From Brevibacterium sp. JSBI002 (lineage in GTDB: Bacteria; Actinomycetota; Actinomycetes; Actinomycetales; Brevibacteriaceae): a stretch of 64,000 nt of DNA. The translations under genes were made by a program, and so were the position numbers. Each line of letters starts with the position of its first letter. The first letter of the stretch is position 1. Below the pieces are notes generated by a model. The model saw only the letters and a list, made by a program, of their open reading frames with translations. It had not been told where the DNA came from and searched no databases. The DNA is taken from the NCBI RefSeq assembly GCF_026013965.1, contig NZ_CP110341.1, positions 868,001-932,000 on the forward strand, written 5' to 3'. Shown piece after piece: positions 39,612-47,840 of this stretch.

Positions 39612-42223
39612 GCATCTCTGCGATCGTCGAAGCGGCACTTCTCGTCGTCCTCAGCCTGGCTCCCAGTGCCTGGCTGACGTGGGTCGCGGCCCTGTTCCTC
39701 GGCGCCGTGGTGGGTCTGCTCATGAGCATCAACCCGTTCAGACACGAGAAGCCGTGGCGCCGTGTCGGCATTCCCGCGGCCGTTCTCGTCTTCGTATCCT
39801 GCGCCTTCCAGATCCTCGGCGGCTCTGCAGCGGGAACCCAAGCGCTCGGATGGGTGTCTCTGCTGGTGGGCATCGGCATGGCTGCTGGTTCCGTCATCAT
39901 CTTCCTGACCCCCGAACGGGTTCTGCACGCGGAGACCGCGACGACCGGGCAGTTCCCCGAACTCAAGGCCCGGGTCGCCCGTCCGGCAGAGTCGATTGCG
40001 AACCCGTGGGTGTGCATCGGCCTCTTCGCCGTCCTCGGTGCCACCTTCATGCTCGCTCAGCCGACGGCGATCGGCCACGGCTATGGTCAGGCCGGGTTCG
40101 CGGTCATCATCGCCTGCTGCCTCGTCGGGTGGGCCGTCGGATTCGAGATGGGGCCGACCTTCGCTCCCGGGATGTCCCGTCCGCGTGTGTCCACTTTCGC
40201 GCTGCTCGTCTCCGGTGTGCTGCTGCTGGCCACCGGCGCCATCAACGAACTCTCCGGCAAGGTCGTGCTCTCGGCCGCGATCGCGTTCCTCGTCGGCATC
40301 GGCGTGCGCGCTCAGCCCTATGACTTCTCCCGCCGCTACGGTGCCGTCGCCGGTGCCGGACTGGCGTTGGTGATCAACGCACTCGACCTCGGCGGCACGG
40401 TCGAAGTCGGCTCGAGCCCCGACTGGATCCTAGCTCCCAGCGACGTGGCGTTCCTCATCTTCGGCATCGCCGCCCTGGTCGCCGGAGTCATCGGACTCTT
40501 CACTTTCGACCCGCACCGACTGCAGGGCCTGTCCGTCGACATCGTCCACGGATTCCGCCCGCCCACCCAGCCGGAGACTGCGGCGGGCGGACTCGGGAAC
40601 TCGGCCGAGCGCCTCGGCGCCGGATTCTTCATCGCCATCGAAGGCGGAGATGGTTCCGGCAAGACCACACAGATCAAACGCATCTCCGCGGCTCTGGCCG
40701 ATGACGGCTATCACGTGGAGGCCACTCGCGAACCCGGCGGCACCGAACTGGGCACGAAGATCCGTTCTGTTCTCTTCGACTCCGACCCGCCGAGCCCGCG
40801 CACCGAAGCCCTGCTCTTCGCCGCGGATCGTGCCCACCATGTGGCATCCCTGGTCGACCCCAGCCTCGATGCCGGAAACATCGTCATCACCGACCGGTAC
40901 ATCGATTCGACAATCGCCTACCAGGCAGCCGGTCGGAGCTTCGACGAGAAGACGATCCTCGCGCTGAGCCACTGGGCCACCCAGGGGCTCGTGCCCAACC
41001 TGACGATCGTCCTCGACATCGAACCCGAGGTCGCCGCCGAGCGGATGGGCAAACGCGGCGACAGCAACTACCTCGACGAGGAGAACCAGCAGTTCCACCA
41101 GCGAGTGCGCCAGACCTACCTGTCCCGTGCGCACAAGGAACTCGACCGCTACGTCGTCCTCGACGCCTCGGTCGACGCCGATGAGCTCACCGAGCAGATC
41201 CTCGCAGCAATCCGCGCTCGGCTTCCGCAGACCCTGGTCAAACGCGACACCGGCACCGAGGCAGCCCCCGCCGCAACGTCGAATGCTGAGTCCGGCAGCG
41301 ACCCGGAACGCAGCTCCGTACCGATCGCTGCCGTGGCCGCCGGAACCGTAGCGGAAGACGGCGTGGTCGAGTCGGTGGAGTCAGACGACGACAAAGACGA
41401 AACGCCCTCTGCCGACGGCTCCGCAGAAGTGGTCGGTGCCCGTGAGACCGAGGACGACTCTGTCGACAGCCGCAATACGGCAGACGGCTCCGCCGAGGAT
41501 GACACAGACGCGGACGACACCGATGTAGGCGATACGAGCGGCGAAGACGAGATGCACGAACGTGGACCGCGTTTCGTCCCCGCCTCCGGCGATCGCTTCG
41601 TTCCCTCTGCCGTCACCGACGCCGAGGCCGAGATCTCCGGCGCCGTGCCCACCGAACGCGTCGACCTCGGAGCGGATCTGCGGGATGACCCGACCGCCTC
41701 GGCGAGTGCGGGATCGACCGGTGCTTCTAATTCTCCGGCACCCACGGATGAGGCCGCGGATCGGGAATCGGAGAATGACGAGGAGGAACTCCCGTCGTTC
41801 CTTGAGCAGAAGGGTGCGCGCCGATCCGAAGAAGATGAGGCGACTACGGTGCTGCCGGCGCACGGGAGCACGTCCGAAGCGATCATCGATGACAGTGATG
41901 ATGCCGATGGTGTGCCGACGGATCGAATCGTCGCAGATGAAGACGCGGAAACCCGGGTCGTCAATCGTGTCGATCCCGAAGATGCCGAAACCCGCGTCGT
42001 CCACCGCGCCGATTTGAGTTCCGAGGCCGGTGCGGATGACGCAATCGAGGACTTCGTCGATGCAGGGGACGCGGAGACCACGGTGCTGCCGGTCCGCAGT
42101 GCACGGGAGATGAGCCGTGAACGGCTGCAGGCTCAAGCTGAGATCGAACGGCAGGCTCGAGAGCGTCTGCGCAGGCAGCGCGAGCGCAGCACCCGTCGCT
42201 TCACCAACCCGGAGGATTCCTGA
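39593..42223 (+). CDS. tmk: Thymidylate kinase fused to an N-terminal multi-helix membrane domain
   Basis: 876 aa from GTG 39593, which has no ribosome site and is likely an internal codon of a longer protein starting at 39300. First about 320 residues: at least eight helices resembling an MFS-like domain. From about residue 345: dTMP kinase, P-loop IEGGDGSGKTTQIKRI, EPGGTELGTKIRSVLF, DRYIDSTIAYQAAGR, lid ERMGKRGDSNYLDEE. The last about 310 residues are acidic, low complexity (S/D/E/A/T) with repeats of ETRVVxR and ending in a basic ERQARERLRRQRERSTRRF. Membrane-domain fusions of dTMP kinase are known in actinomycetes. Makes dTDP; holB follows immediately. Confidence 0.88.
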   Translation: MRKTALSISAIVEAALLVVLSLAPSAWLTWVAALFLGAVVGLLMSINPFRHEKPWRRVGIPAAVLVFVSCAFQILGGSAAGTQALGWVSLLVGIGMAAGSVIIFLTPERVLHAETATTGQFPELKARVARPAESIANPWVCIGLFAVLGATFMLAQPTAIGHGYGQAGFAVIIACCLVGWAVGFEMGPTFAPGMSRPRVSTFALLVSGVLLLATGAINELSGKVVLSAAIAFLVGIGVRAQPYDFSRRYGAVAGAGLALVINALDLGGTVEVGSSPDWILAPSDVAFLIFGIAALVAGVIGLFTFDPHRLQGLSVDIVHGFRPPTQPETAAGGLGNSAERLGAGFFIAIEGGDGSGKTTQIKRISAALADDGYHVEATREPGGTELGTKIRSVLFDSDPPSPRTEALLFAADRAHHVASLVDPSLDAGNIVITDRYIDSTIAYQAAGRSFDEKTILALSHWATQGLVPNLTIVLDIEPEVAAERMGKRGDSNYLDEENQQFHQRVRQTYLSRAHKELDRYVVLDASVDADELTEQILAAIRARLPQTLVKRDTGTEAAPAATSNAESGSDPERSSVPIAAVAAGTVAEDGVVESVESDDDKDETPSADGSAEVVGARETEDDSVDSRNTADGSAEDDTDADDTDVGDTSGEDEMHERGPRFVPASGDRFVPSAVTDAEAEISGAVPTERVDLGADLRDDPTASASAGSTGASNSPAPTDEAADRESENDEEELPSFLEQKGARRSEEDEATTVLPAHGSTSEAIIDDSDDADGVPTDRIVADEDAETRVVNRVDPEDAETRVVHRADLSSEAGADDAIEDFVDAGDAETTVLPVRSAREMSRERLQAQAEIERQARERLRRQRERSTRRFTNPEDS

Positions 42224-42224
42224 A

Positions 42225-43382
42225 GTGAGCGTCTTCGACGAACTCGTCGGCCAGGATGACGTCATCACCCAGCTCGGCTATGCCCTGGACAACCCGGCGG
42301 CGATGACCCATGCGTGGCTGTTCACCGGCCCTCCCGGTTCGGGCCGATCCAACGCGGCTCGGGCCTTCGCCGCGGCCCTGATCTCCGGTGGCACGGAATC
42401 GAACGACGTGACGGCCAGGGTGCTGTCGGGGCATCACGAGTCGCTGACGATCATGTCGACGCAGAAGTCGGTGATCTCGATCGAAGAGGTCCGCGAACTC
42501 GTGTCCAAGGCCCAGGCGTCGCCGGTGAACTCGAAATGGCGTGTCGTCATCATCGAAGATGCCGACCGGATGATGGAGCGCACGGCGAACGTGCTGCTCA
42601 AAGCGATCGAAGAGCCGCCTCCGGGAACCGTGTGGCTGCTGTGTGCACCGAGCCCGATCGACGTGCTCACCACCATCCGATCACGGTGCCGCCCGGTACG
42701 CCTGCGTATTCCTTCTCGAGAGGCCGTGGCACAGCTGCTGATGCAGCGTGACAACGTCTCCGAGGATCGTGCCCATTGGGCTGCGGCGGTGGCTCAAAAC
42801 CACATCGGGCGCGCGAAATACCTGGCGCTCAACGAGTCGGCCGACGCCGAACGCAAACAGATCCTGGCCATCCCCGGCAAGCTCACCTCGGTGGGGGCGA
42901 CGATCCGTTTGGCCGGTCGCATCGTCGACGCAGCGGCAGAGACCGCGAAGTCACGAGTCGAAGAGCGCAATGCCGCGGAGCGGACGCAGCTTCTGACCAC
43001 CTTGGGGGTCGAAGGGGAGAAGACGATTCCGCCCTCGGCCAGAGCACAGATCAGAAAGCTCGAGGAAGAGCAGAAGCGCCGTTCGGTGCGAGCCCGCAAC
43101 GATGAGCTCGACCGGATATTCCTCGAACTCATGAGCCTCTACCGGGACATCCTCATGTACCAGCTGGGGATCCGAGACGGGTGGATCAACGCCGGCGAAG
43201 TCGATCTCATCGCCGAACAGGCGAACCGGGACGGCCCCGACACCACTTTGCTGCGCATCGACGCGATCACCGAGGCCCGGCAGCGCCTGCAGACGAACAT
43301 GTCGCCCGTGCTCATCGTCGAAGCGGCCTTCGTGCTGCTGTCGAACCCCTGGCTGCAGGAAGACCGCACCGGCGCGATCTGA
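42225..43382 (+). CDS. holB: DNA polymerase III delta' subunit
   Basis: Clamp-loader subunit partnering DnaX. 385 aa from the GTG at 42225, one base after the tmk stop, with GGAGG upstream. AAA+ region: VFDELVGQDDVITQL, TGPPGSGRSNAARAFAAAL (P-loop with Arg in place of Lys, usual for non-hydrolysing delta'), KWRVVIIEDADRMMERTANVLLKAIEEPPPGTVWLLCAPSPIDVLTTIRSRCRPVRLR (DEAD-like and SRC motif). Unlike DnaX it lacks the zinc finger. tmk-holB order is conserved in many bacteria. Confidence 0.95.
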   Translation: MSVFDELVGQDDVITQLGYALDNPAAMTHAWLFTGPPGSGRSNAARAFAAALISGGTESNDVTARVLSGHHESLTIMSTQKSVISIEEVRELVSKAQASPVNSKWRVVIIEDADRMMERTANVLLKAIEEPPPGTVWLLCAPSPIDVLTTIRSRCRPVRLRIPSREAVAQLLMQRDNVSEDRAHWAAAVAQNHIGRAKYLALNESADAERKQILAIPGKLTSVGATIRLAGRIVDAAAETAKSRVEERNAAERTQLLTTLGVEGEKTIPPSARAQIRKLEEEQKRRSVRARNDELDRIFLELMSLYRDILMYQLGIRDGWINAGEVDLIAEQANRDGPDTTLLRIDAITEARQRLQTNMSPVLIVEAAFVLLSNPWLQEDRTGAI

Positions 43383-43423
43383 GAGCCGACGGTCGAGCGC
43401 GCCGGGGGAGTGGCAGGCGACGC

Positions 43424-44542
43424 TCAGTCGTCGCCGAGGAGCTCGGCGACGAGTGCTGCGGTGAGTTCGATACGGCGGGGAATCCAGATCTGCAGAGCGT
43501 GTTCGGTCCGGGCGTGGGAACCTCCGCCGACGGTGCCGAGTCCGTCGAGGGTCGGCGTCCCGACTCCAGCGGTGAAGTTGCCGTCCGACCCGCCGCCGAC
43601 GGCGACCGACCGCAGCGGGGGATGCCCGAGACGTCCGGCCAGTCGTTGGGCACGGGCGTAGAGACCCATCGCCATGTCCTCTTCGAGCGGGGCGCGATTG
43701 ATCCCGCCCTTGAGTTCGATCTTCGCGCCGGCCACGGTGGGTGTCAGGCCGCGCAGGGCGTCATCGATGCGGACCTGTTCATCCGCCGAGGCTGCTCTGG
43801 AGTCGATTCCGACGACGGCTTTGGCCGGCACGGTGTTCGTGGTCGATCCGCTGGTCATCACGGTCGGGACGACAGAGGTTCCGACCGCAGGTTTATGGAG
43901 GCCGGCGATCTCGATGACCTGGTTGGCCACTTCGATGGTGGCGTTGATGCCCTTTTCCGGTTCGACTCCGGCATGCGATGCCAGACCGGTGACTTCAAGC
44001 TGGTAGATCGCCACGCCTTTGCGAGCGATCTTGACGGCACCGTCGGCGGCACCGCTTTCGAACACGAGAGCCGCCTTCGCTCCGCGCGCTTCGTCTTCGA
44101 TGATCTGCCGGGAACCAGGGGAACCGAGTTCTTCATCGGCGGTGATGAGGAGGCTGACACCATCAAGATGGCCGAGTTCGGCGCGGACTTTTGCCAACGC
44201 GTAGATGGCGATGAGCAGTCCGCCCTTCATGTCATCGGCGCCGGGTCCGCGAACCACTCCGTCCCTGACCGAATACGGAAAGTCAGCGAGCGTGCCGGTT
44301 GGCCAGACGGTGTCGTGGTGGCCGATGAGCACGACCTTGCGCGGGCCGGTGCCGAAGCGCCACAGCACATGCGGGTGGCCGTCGGTCTCGATGATCTGAG
44401 GTGCGGCACCGAGCATTCCGGTGCCGATGCGCGAGACGAGTCTGGCGCTGCGGGCCAAGGAAGAGAGGTCGTTGGAGAACGACTCGCATTCGATGAGCGC
44501 CTGGAAATCACTCATGAAGTCGTCGGAGTCGAACTCTGCCAT
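43424..44542 (-). CDS. M20-family metallopeptidase (glutamate carboxypeptidase-like)
   Basis: 372 aa from the ATG at 44542; an in-frame ATG 14 codons upstream is less likely. Metal and active-site motifs: VLIGHHDTVWPTGTL, VRGPGADDMKGGLLIAIYAL, LLITADEELGSPGSRQIIED, then the dimerisation domain KGVAIYQLEVTGLASHAGVEPEKGINATIEVANQVIEIAGL, and GGGSDGNFTAGVGTPTLDGLGTVGGGSHARTEH near the end. This is the ArgE/CPG2 group. Converges on holB with 41 bases between. Confidence 0.92.
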   Translation of the reverse strand: MAEFDSDDFMSDFQALIECESFSNDLSSLARSARLVSRIGTGMLGAAPQIIETDGHPHVLWRFGTGPRKVVLIGHHDTVWPTGTLADFPYSVRDGVVRGPGADDMKGGLLIAIYALAKVRAELGHLDGVSLLITADEELGSPGSRQIIEDEARGAKAALVFESGAADGAVKIARKGVAIYQLEVTGLASHAGVEPEKGINATIEVANQVIEIAGLHKPAVGTSVVPTVMTSGSTTNTVPAKAVVGIDSRAASADEQVRIDDALRGLTPTVAGAKIELKGGINRAPLEEDMAMGLYARAQRLAGRLGHPPLRSVAVGGGSDGNFTAGVGTPTLDGLGTVGGGSHARTEHALQIWIPRRIELTAALVAELLGDD

Positions 44543-44752
44543 GGATGTCTCACCTTCTCGCTTGTCAGCCCACTGTCCTTTCAAGGTTAACGGGTGCCCG
44601 GTTGCGGCCCGGCGCCACCCGGTCTGAGGTGGGCCAGGTGCTCGGTTGTCGCGTGCTGGCGAGGGGGTGACGAATCTCTCTGCCGGAACCGCCTAGTAGG
44701 CCGATCGTCGTTTTGACCGTTGGCAGAGAAGTTGGCTAAAGTTGGTTCGGTT

Positions 44753-44825
44753 GCCGCCTTAGCTCAGTCGGCAGAGCGATTCACTCGTAATGAATAGGTC
44801 GCGGGTTCGATTCCCGCAGGCGGCT
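44753..44825 (+). tRNA. tRNA-Thr (CGT)
   Basis: 73-nt cloverleaf: acceptor GCCGCCT / AGGCGGC, D-arm GCTC-AGAGC, anticodon stem ATTCA / TGAAT with loop CTCGTAA (anticodon CGT at 44786-44788), T-arm GCGGG-TTCGATT-CCCGC, discriminator T; CCA not encoded. Its 3' half from the anticodon loop onward is the integration site of the island on its right. Confidence 0.96.
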
Positions 44826-44840
44826 CGGCAACAGCCCCTC
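44785..44840 (+). repeat. attL: left 56-bp direct repeat of the tRNA-Thr island
   Basis: Identical over 56 bases to 49254-49309. Begins in the tRNA anticodon loop, covers the T-arm and acceptor and runs 15 bases past the tRNA, ending in GCCCCTC. Classic tyrosine-integrase attachment core in a tRNA 3' end. Confidence 0.92.
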
Positions 44841-44872
44841 CCACCAGCGAATACACTGGATCGGGAGGGGCT
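44833..44872 (+). terminator. tRNA-Thr terminator supplied by the island
   Basis: AGCCCCTCCC (44833-44842) pairs with GGGAGGGGCT (44863-44872), followed by TTCTCGTTT. Most of the left arm is in the att core; the right arm belongs to the island. Confidence 0.8.
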
Positions 44873-44903
44873 TTCTCGTTTCCCAGAACACCGAATAATG
44901 CGG

Positions 44904-45440
44904 TTACGATGCGCTTTGGAACCACTCATCCAGCACCCCAACCACTCCAGCAGGGCCGATATTGAGCCGCTGCACATAGTGTTTCGCCGTCACCCCAACC
45001 TCGGAGTGTCCAAGCTGCTGGGACGCATTGTCCAAGCCATCCGCCGTGTAGATCGTCGTGGCAACGGTCTTGCGGATCGTCTTCGGCGTCACCCAATCCA
45101 GATCCGCGATCTTCCGTACCTGCCGGAAGTGAGCCCGATAGTTCGACGGATCCCGCCACGTCCCGGTCTCTGACGCGAATACTGCCTCGGACTCCGGCCT
45201 GAACTCCCGGTCCTCGAACTGTCGGCGCAATGCTTCGGCGGCGATTGTCGGCGGGTTCAGGATCCGTTTCGAGGTCTCTGACTTCGGTGCCGGCTGGTAC
45301 TGCATCCCACCACCGTCCGCTCCGAGAGTGACGGTGCCCATGACTGAGATCGTCGGGGGAGTGGCTTCGAAGTGGGACTGCTGACGGTTTAGTTGACTCC
45401 GGGGTTTATGCCGCCAGAGCGACGGCCTTGTGGTGAACAA
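44904..45440 (-). pseudogene. Truncated tyrosine recombinase (C-terminal fragment)
   Basis: Only the C-terminal catalytic part is recognisable, from about 45371 down to the TAA at 44904. It keeps the second arginine and later motifs: WVTPKTIRKTVATTIYTADGL (normally HxxRHT), QQLGHSEVGVTAKHYVQR with LGH and the nucleophile tyrosine. The N-terminal arm/core-binding domains and the first catalytic arginine are missing, and upstream sequence (45372-45440) is unrelated. It ends 64 bases from attL, the usual place for an integrase. Not expected to be active. Confidence 0.85.
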
Positions 45441-45457
45441 GACTGATCAAGTCTTTA

Positions 45458-46069
45458 GTGGCCAGCGCTGCTATGGCGACTATGCTCGTCAGCTTCGTTG
45501 TCACCCCGGCTGCGGCCTCGAATCAGAGCGAGGTCACCGACGAAAAGCTGACGAGCATGCAAGGAGCCTCACCCTACGTCGAAGCCGACACGGAAGAAGA
45601 GGCCATGAAGAAGCTCGACAAAATCGAGCAAGAGAACCCTGGTGGAATATCGGCTCAGGCCGCCAGCGTCCGTTTCGGGCCGTGCGTTCTATATCCAGAA
45701 AGCTTCCACACCAGGAAATCGAGCGGTCATAAGCACGGCGGGGTCAAACCAGTCACCGTGTGCACGAAGAAGGTAACTGGGATCAAGATGGCCTCCCAGC
45801 TGCGCTACAAGAACGCGTTGATGTGGGTGAAAACCGGTATACAGGTGCCGCAAGCTGCGACCGACAAGGACCTGAAGCCTGGAGAGTTCCGGTACAAGAG
45901 GAAAAACTGGGTCGTCAAGTTCCAGCAAACGAACATGGAATACAAGTGCGAGGGAACCAAGAGTCACAAGTGGTCTGCGAGCACGATCGGGCGTCTGCGC
46001 CATCAAGGTCGAACACTGTGGGCGCGGGTATACGCATCGCCAATCAGTGCAGAATGCGGACCACACTAA
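45458..46069 (+). CDS. Putative secreted protein of unknown function (island)
   Basis: 203 aa from GTG 45458. Signal peptide-like start: VASAAMATMLVSFVVTPAAAS, with AxA cleavage. Mature part has E/K-rich helix (TDEKLTSMQGASPYVEADTEEEAMKKLDKIEQEN) then a basic region with cysteines (FGPCVLY, VTVCTKKVTG, YKCEGTKSHKWSASTIGRL, ISAECGPH) suggesting two disulfides. The codons before GTG read RLIKSL in frame, a typical signal-peptide n-region, but no start codon precedes them; an overlapping GTG-AAC-AAG start is one base out of frame. The 5' end may have suffered an indel. Confidence 0.65.
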   Translation: MASAAMATMLVSFVVTPAAASNQSEVTDEKLTSMQGASPYVEADTEEEAMKKLDKIEQENPGGISAQAASVRFGPCVLYPESFHTRKSSGHKHGGVKPVTVCTKKVTGIKMASQLRYKNALMWVKTGIQVPQAATDKDLKPGEFRYKRKNWVVKFQQTNMEYKCEGTKSHKWSASTIGRLRHQGRTLWARVYASPISAECGPH

Positions 46070-46093
46070 CTGACAGGATGCGAGACTTAACCA

Positions 46094-46498
46094 ATGAGTA
46101 AGCAGAAGTTGTACCTACTGTTCGCTGAACAGACGTCTCCATTCGATCCAGACGAAAAGATCGATCCGCTGGTCGGCATATTTAGCGATGAGGCCGAATG
46201 CGAACGAATCGAAAAGGAGCAAACGGGCTACAAGATCAGCTGGGAGGAACGTGACGTCGAGGACGCAGGTGAACACACGATAGAGCCCGGCGACACCGTT
46301 TACGCCTACCACTACATGGCAACTTACAGGCCGACACCAGATGGTGGGGGAGCCATCGAGCTTCTGAGTGACGCCGCAGTTGAAGATGTCTTCTTTCAGG
46401 AGGAGAACGCCCGGAAGATGCTTGAAGTCGGCGACCTCCAGGTAATCACGGTCGGCGAACTTCGGCTGAAAGGCGACTTTCAGATCATCGAAAGCTAA
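46094..46498 (+). CDS. Unknown acidic protein (island)
   Basis: 134 aa, ATG 46094, 24 bases after the secreted-protein gene and probably cotranscribed. Acidic, no signal peptide or membrane segment: KLYLLFAEQTSPFDPDEKIDPLVGIFSDEAECERIEKEQTGYKISWEERDVED... I do not recognise it; the FSDEAECERI-type start followed by a Tyr/His-rich middle resembles small hypothetical proteins next to secreted effectors, but there is no evidence for an immunity role. Terminator at 46525. Confidence 0.65.
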   Translation: MSKQKLYLLFAEQTSPFDPDEKIDPLVGIFSDEAECERIEKEQTGYKISWEERDVEDAGEHTIEPGDTVYAYHYMATYRPTPDGGGAIELLSDAAVEDVFFQEENARKMLEVGDLQVITVGELRLKGDFQIIES

Positions 46499-46524
46499 CA
46501 CACCCGAATAGTCTCCAACTCGAG

Positions 46525-46556
46525 GAGTGGCCCACGCAAACGCGGTCGGGCCACTC
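46525..46556 (+). terminator. Terminator inside the island
   Basis: GAGTGGCCC (46525-46533) / GGGCCACTC (46548-46556), followed by TTCTTTTG. Confidence 0.72.
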
Positions 46557-46618
46557 TTCTTTTGTCACCCGCGTGTCGCCCCTGGCAACTCTCCCGTGTC
46601 CGGTCACAAGCTTCGGGC

Positions 46619-46828
46619 ATGATCGTCAGACACCTCAACGCAAGCGACCTCGGCAAGACCGTGACTCTGCCGACCTTCGCAACCCTCGGCCGATGCCGTA
46701 GCGGCACACTCCACTCCATCACCCTCGAAACCTCCACCGACACCAGCACCCTCCGCATTGGCGACCACCTGCACTCGGTACCCAACGACGCGACCGTGTA
46801 CGTCACCACCGAATTGAGCGGACTGTGA
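46619..46828 (+). CDS. Small phage-like hypothetical protein
   Basis: 69 aa: starts MIVRHLNASDLGKTVTLPTF and ends with VYVTTELSGL. All-beta-like, no known domain. Overlaps the next gene by 4 bases (GTGA), the tight packing typical of phage genes. Confidence 0.55.
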   Translation: MIVRHLNASDLGKTVTLPTFATLGRCRSGTLHSITLETSTDTSTLRIGDHLHSVPNDATVYVTTELSGL

Positions 46829-47493
46829 GCGACAATATCGACCGCTCCGACTGGGACCCGAAGAAGTGCTGGGCAGCATCGAAGCGTCAATCTGGCAAGC
46901 AGTGCGGAAACTACCCGATTCGCGGTGCGAAAACCTGCTTGAGGCATGGCTCCGGCTCCAAGAAGGCGCGAGCGGCCGCCGCACGGAATCTCGAGCAGGA
47001 GAAGCTCACCCGCGTCGCACGCAGGCTGGGCACACCCCACACTGACCTTGACCCCGCCCAGGCGCTCCTCGACCTCGTTGCCTCCAAGGCCGGCGAGGTG
47101 GAGTGGTTGCGGCACCAAGTGGAGCTCCTTGAAACTGACTGCGACCTGTGGTGGGGCGAAACGAAGGTCGTCGGCAAGGACAACCCGGAGTTCGGGGAAC
47201 AGTACGAACGCACCGCGGAAGCCCGCCAGCATGTCGTGTATACGCTTTTGCACAAAGCCCAGGACCAGTTGGCCCGGTACGCGGCCGAAACACTCAAGGC
47301 AGGCGTCGACGAGAGGCGATACTCGCCACTGACCGTCCCAGTTCAGCTGCCCGTTCCGGGACGGTCAGGTCTGTGCGTCCCACAGCGAAGTGGATATCCT
47401 CGCGTGTCCACGACCGCCACAGGTTCGCGGCCCTCGCATCTTCGCGCTGCCCGACCTCGACTTCCCACTGTCGGAGCCACCTGCTTGCGGTAG
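46825..47493 (+). CDS. Actinophage-like small-terminase-type protein, 3' end abnormal
   Basis: 222 aa, GTG start. N-terminal CWAASKRQSGKQCGNYPIRGAKTCLRHGSGSKKARAAAARNLE (Cys/His cluster) followed by helical RLGTPHTDLDPAQALLDLVASKAGEVEWLRHQVELLE and QHVVYTLLHKAQDQLARYAAETLKAGVDERR, a pattern of actinophage proteins near small terminases or HNH nucleases. After residue about 168 the sequence (YSPLTVPVQLPVPGRSG...) is low quality and antisense to the HTH gene at 47294, so the natural 3' end is probably lost by a deletion. Confidence 0.5.
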   Translation: MSDNIDRSDWDPKKCWAASKRQSGKQCGNYPIRGAKTCLRHGSGSKKARAAAARNLEQEKLTRVARRLGTPHTDLDPAQALLDLVASKAGEVEWLRHQVELLETDCDLWWGETKVVGKDNPEFGEQYERTAEARQHVVYTLLHKAQDQLARYAAETLKAGVDERRYSPLTVPVQLPVPGRSGLCVPQRSGYPRVSTTATGSRPSHLRAARPRLPTVGATCLR

Positions 47494-47713
47494 ATGTGTT
47501 CACACCAACCGCGGCGGCAATGTCTGCGATGCTCTGTCCAGCCTCACGTCGCAGGGTGATCTCGTCGCGCAGGCGTGCCTTGTCCTCGGCCACCGCGTGA
47601 CGCTTGGTCGGAGAGATGGGGCTGATGCCGCGCCGGTATCGGTCGTAGCAGCGTTTGCACAGTCCACGTGCTATGGCGTCCCGGTCGCACCACACTGCGG
47701 CACAGGTACTCAT
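47294..47713 (-). CDS. Zinc-ribbon/HTH phage-like protein
   Basis: 139 aa from ATG 47713. N-terminal four-cysteine motif (MSTCAAVWCDRDAIARGLCKRCYDRYRRG), middle HTH (DEITLRREAGQSIADIAAAVGVNTSTASRWLRQWE), C-terminal Myb/SANT-like segment (WTREDIHFAVGRTDLTVPERAAELGRSVASIASRR). Probably DNA binding, similar to small actinophage regulators. Its 3' part overlaps the abnormal end of the terminase-like gene. Confidence 0.65.
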   Translation of the reverse strand: MSTCAAVWCDRDAIARGLCKRCYDRYRRGISPISPTKRHAVAEDKARLRDEITLRREAGQSIADIAAAVGVNTSTASRWLRQWEVEVGQREDARAANLWRSWTREDIHFAVGRTDLTVPERAAELGRSVASIASRRRLP

Positions 47714-47840
47714 GCTGGGCTCATCGTTGAGGGCATGGCAATAGGGTAGCGGATGCAATGTAGGCCCCCACCGTGGTTACGGCGGGGGCCTACGTTGTTT
47801 CATGGTGGGATCGCCGTGGTTTGACGGGCCCGAGTGGGGG

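Noticed and set aside
45372..45440. Possible transposase 3' end on the minus strand (translation ending in LISLVHHKAVALAA)
   Set aside because: Too short and unrecognised; no inverted repeats or further transposase sequence.
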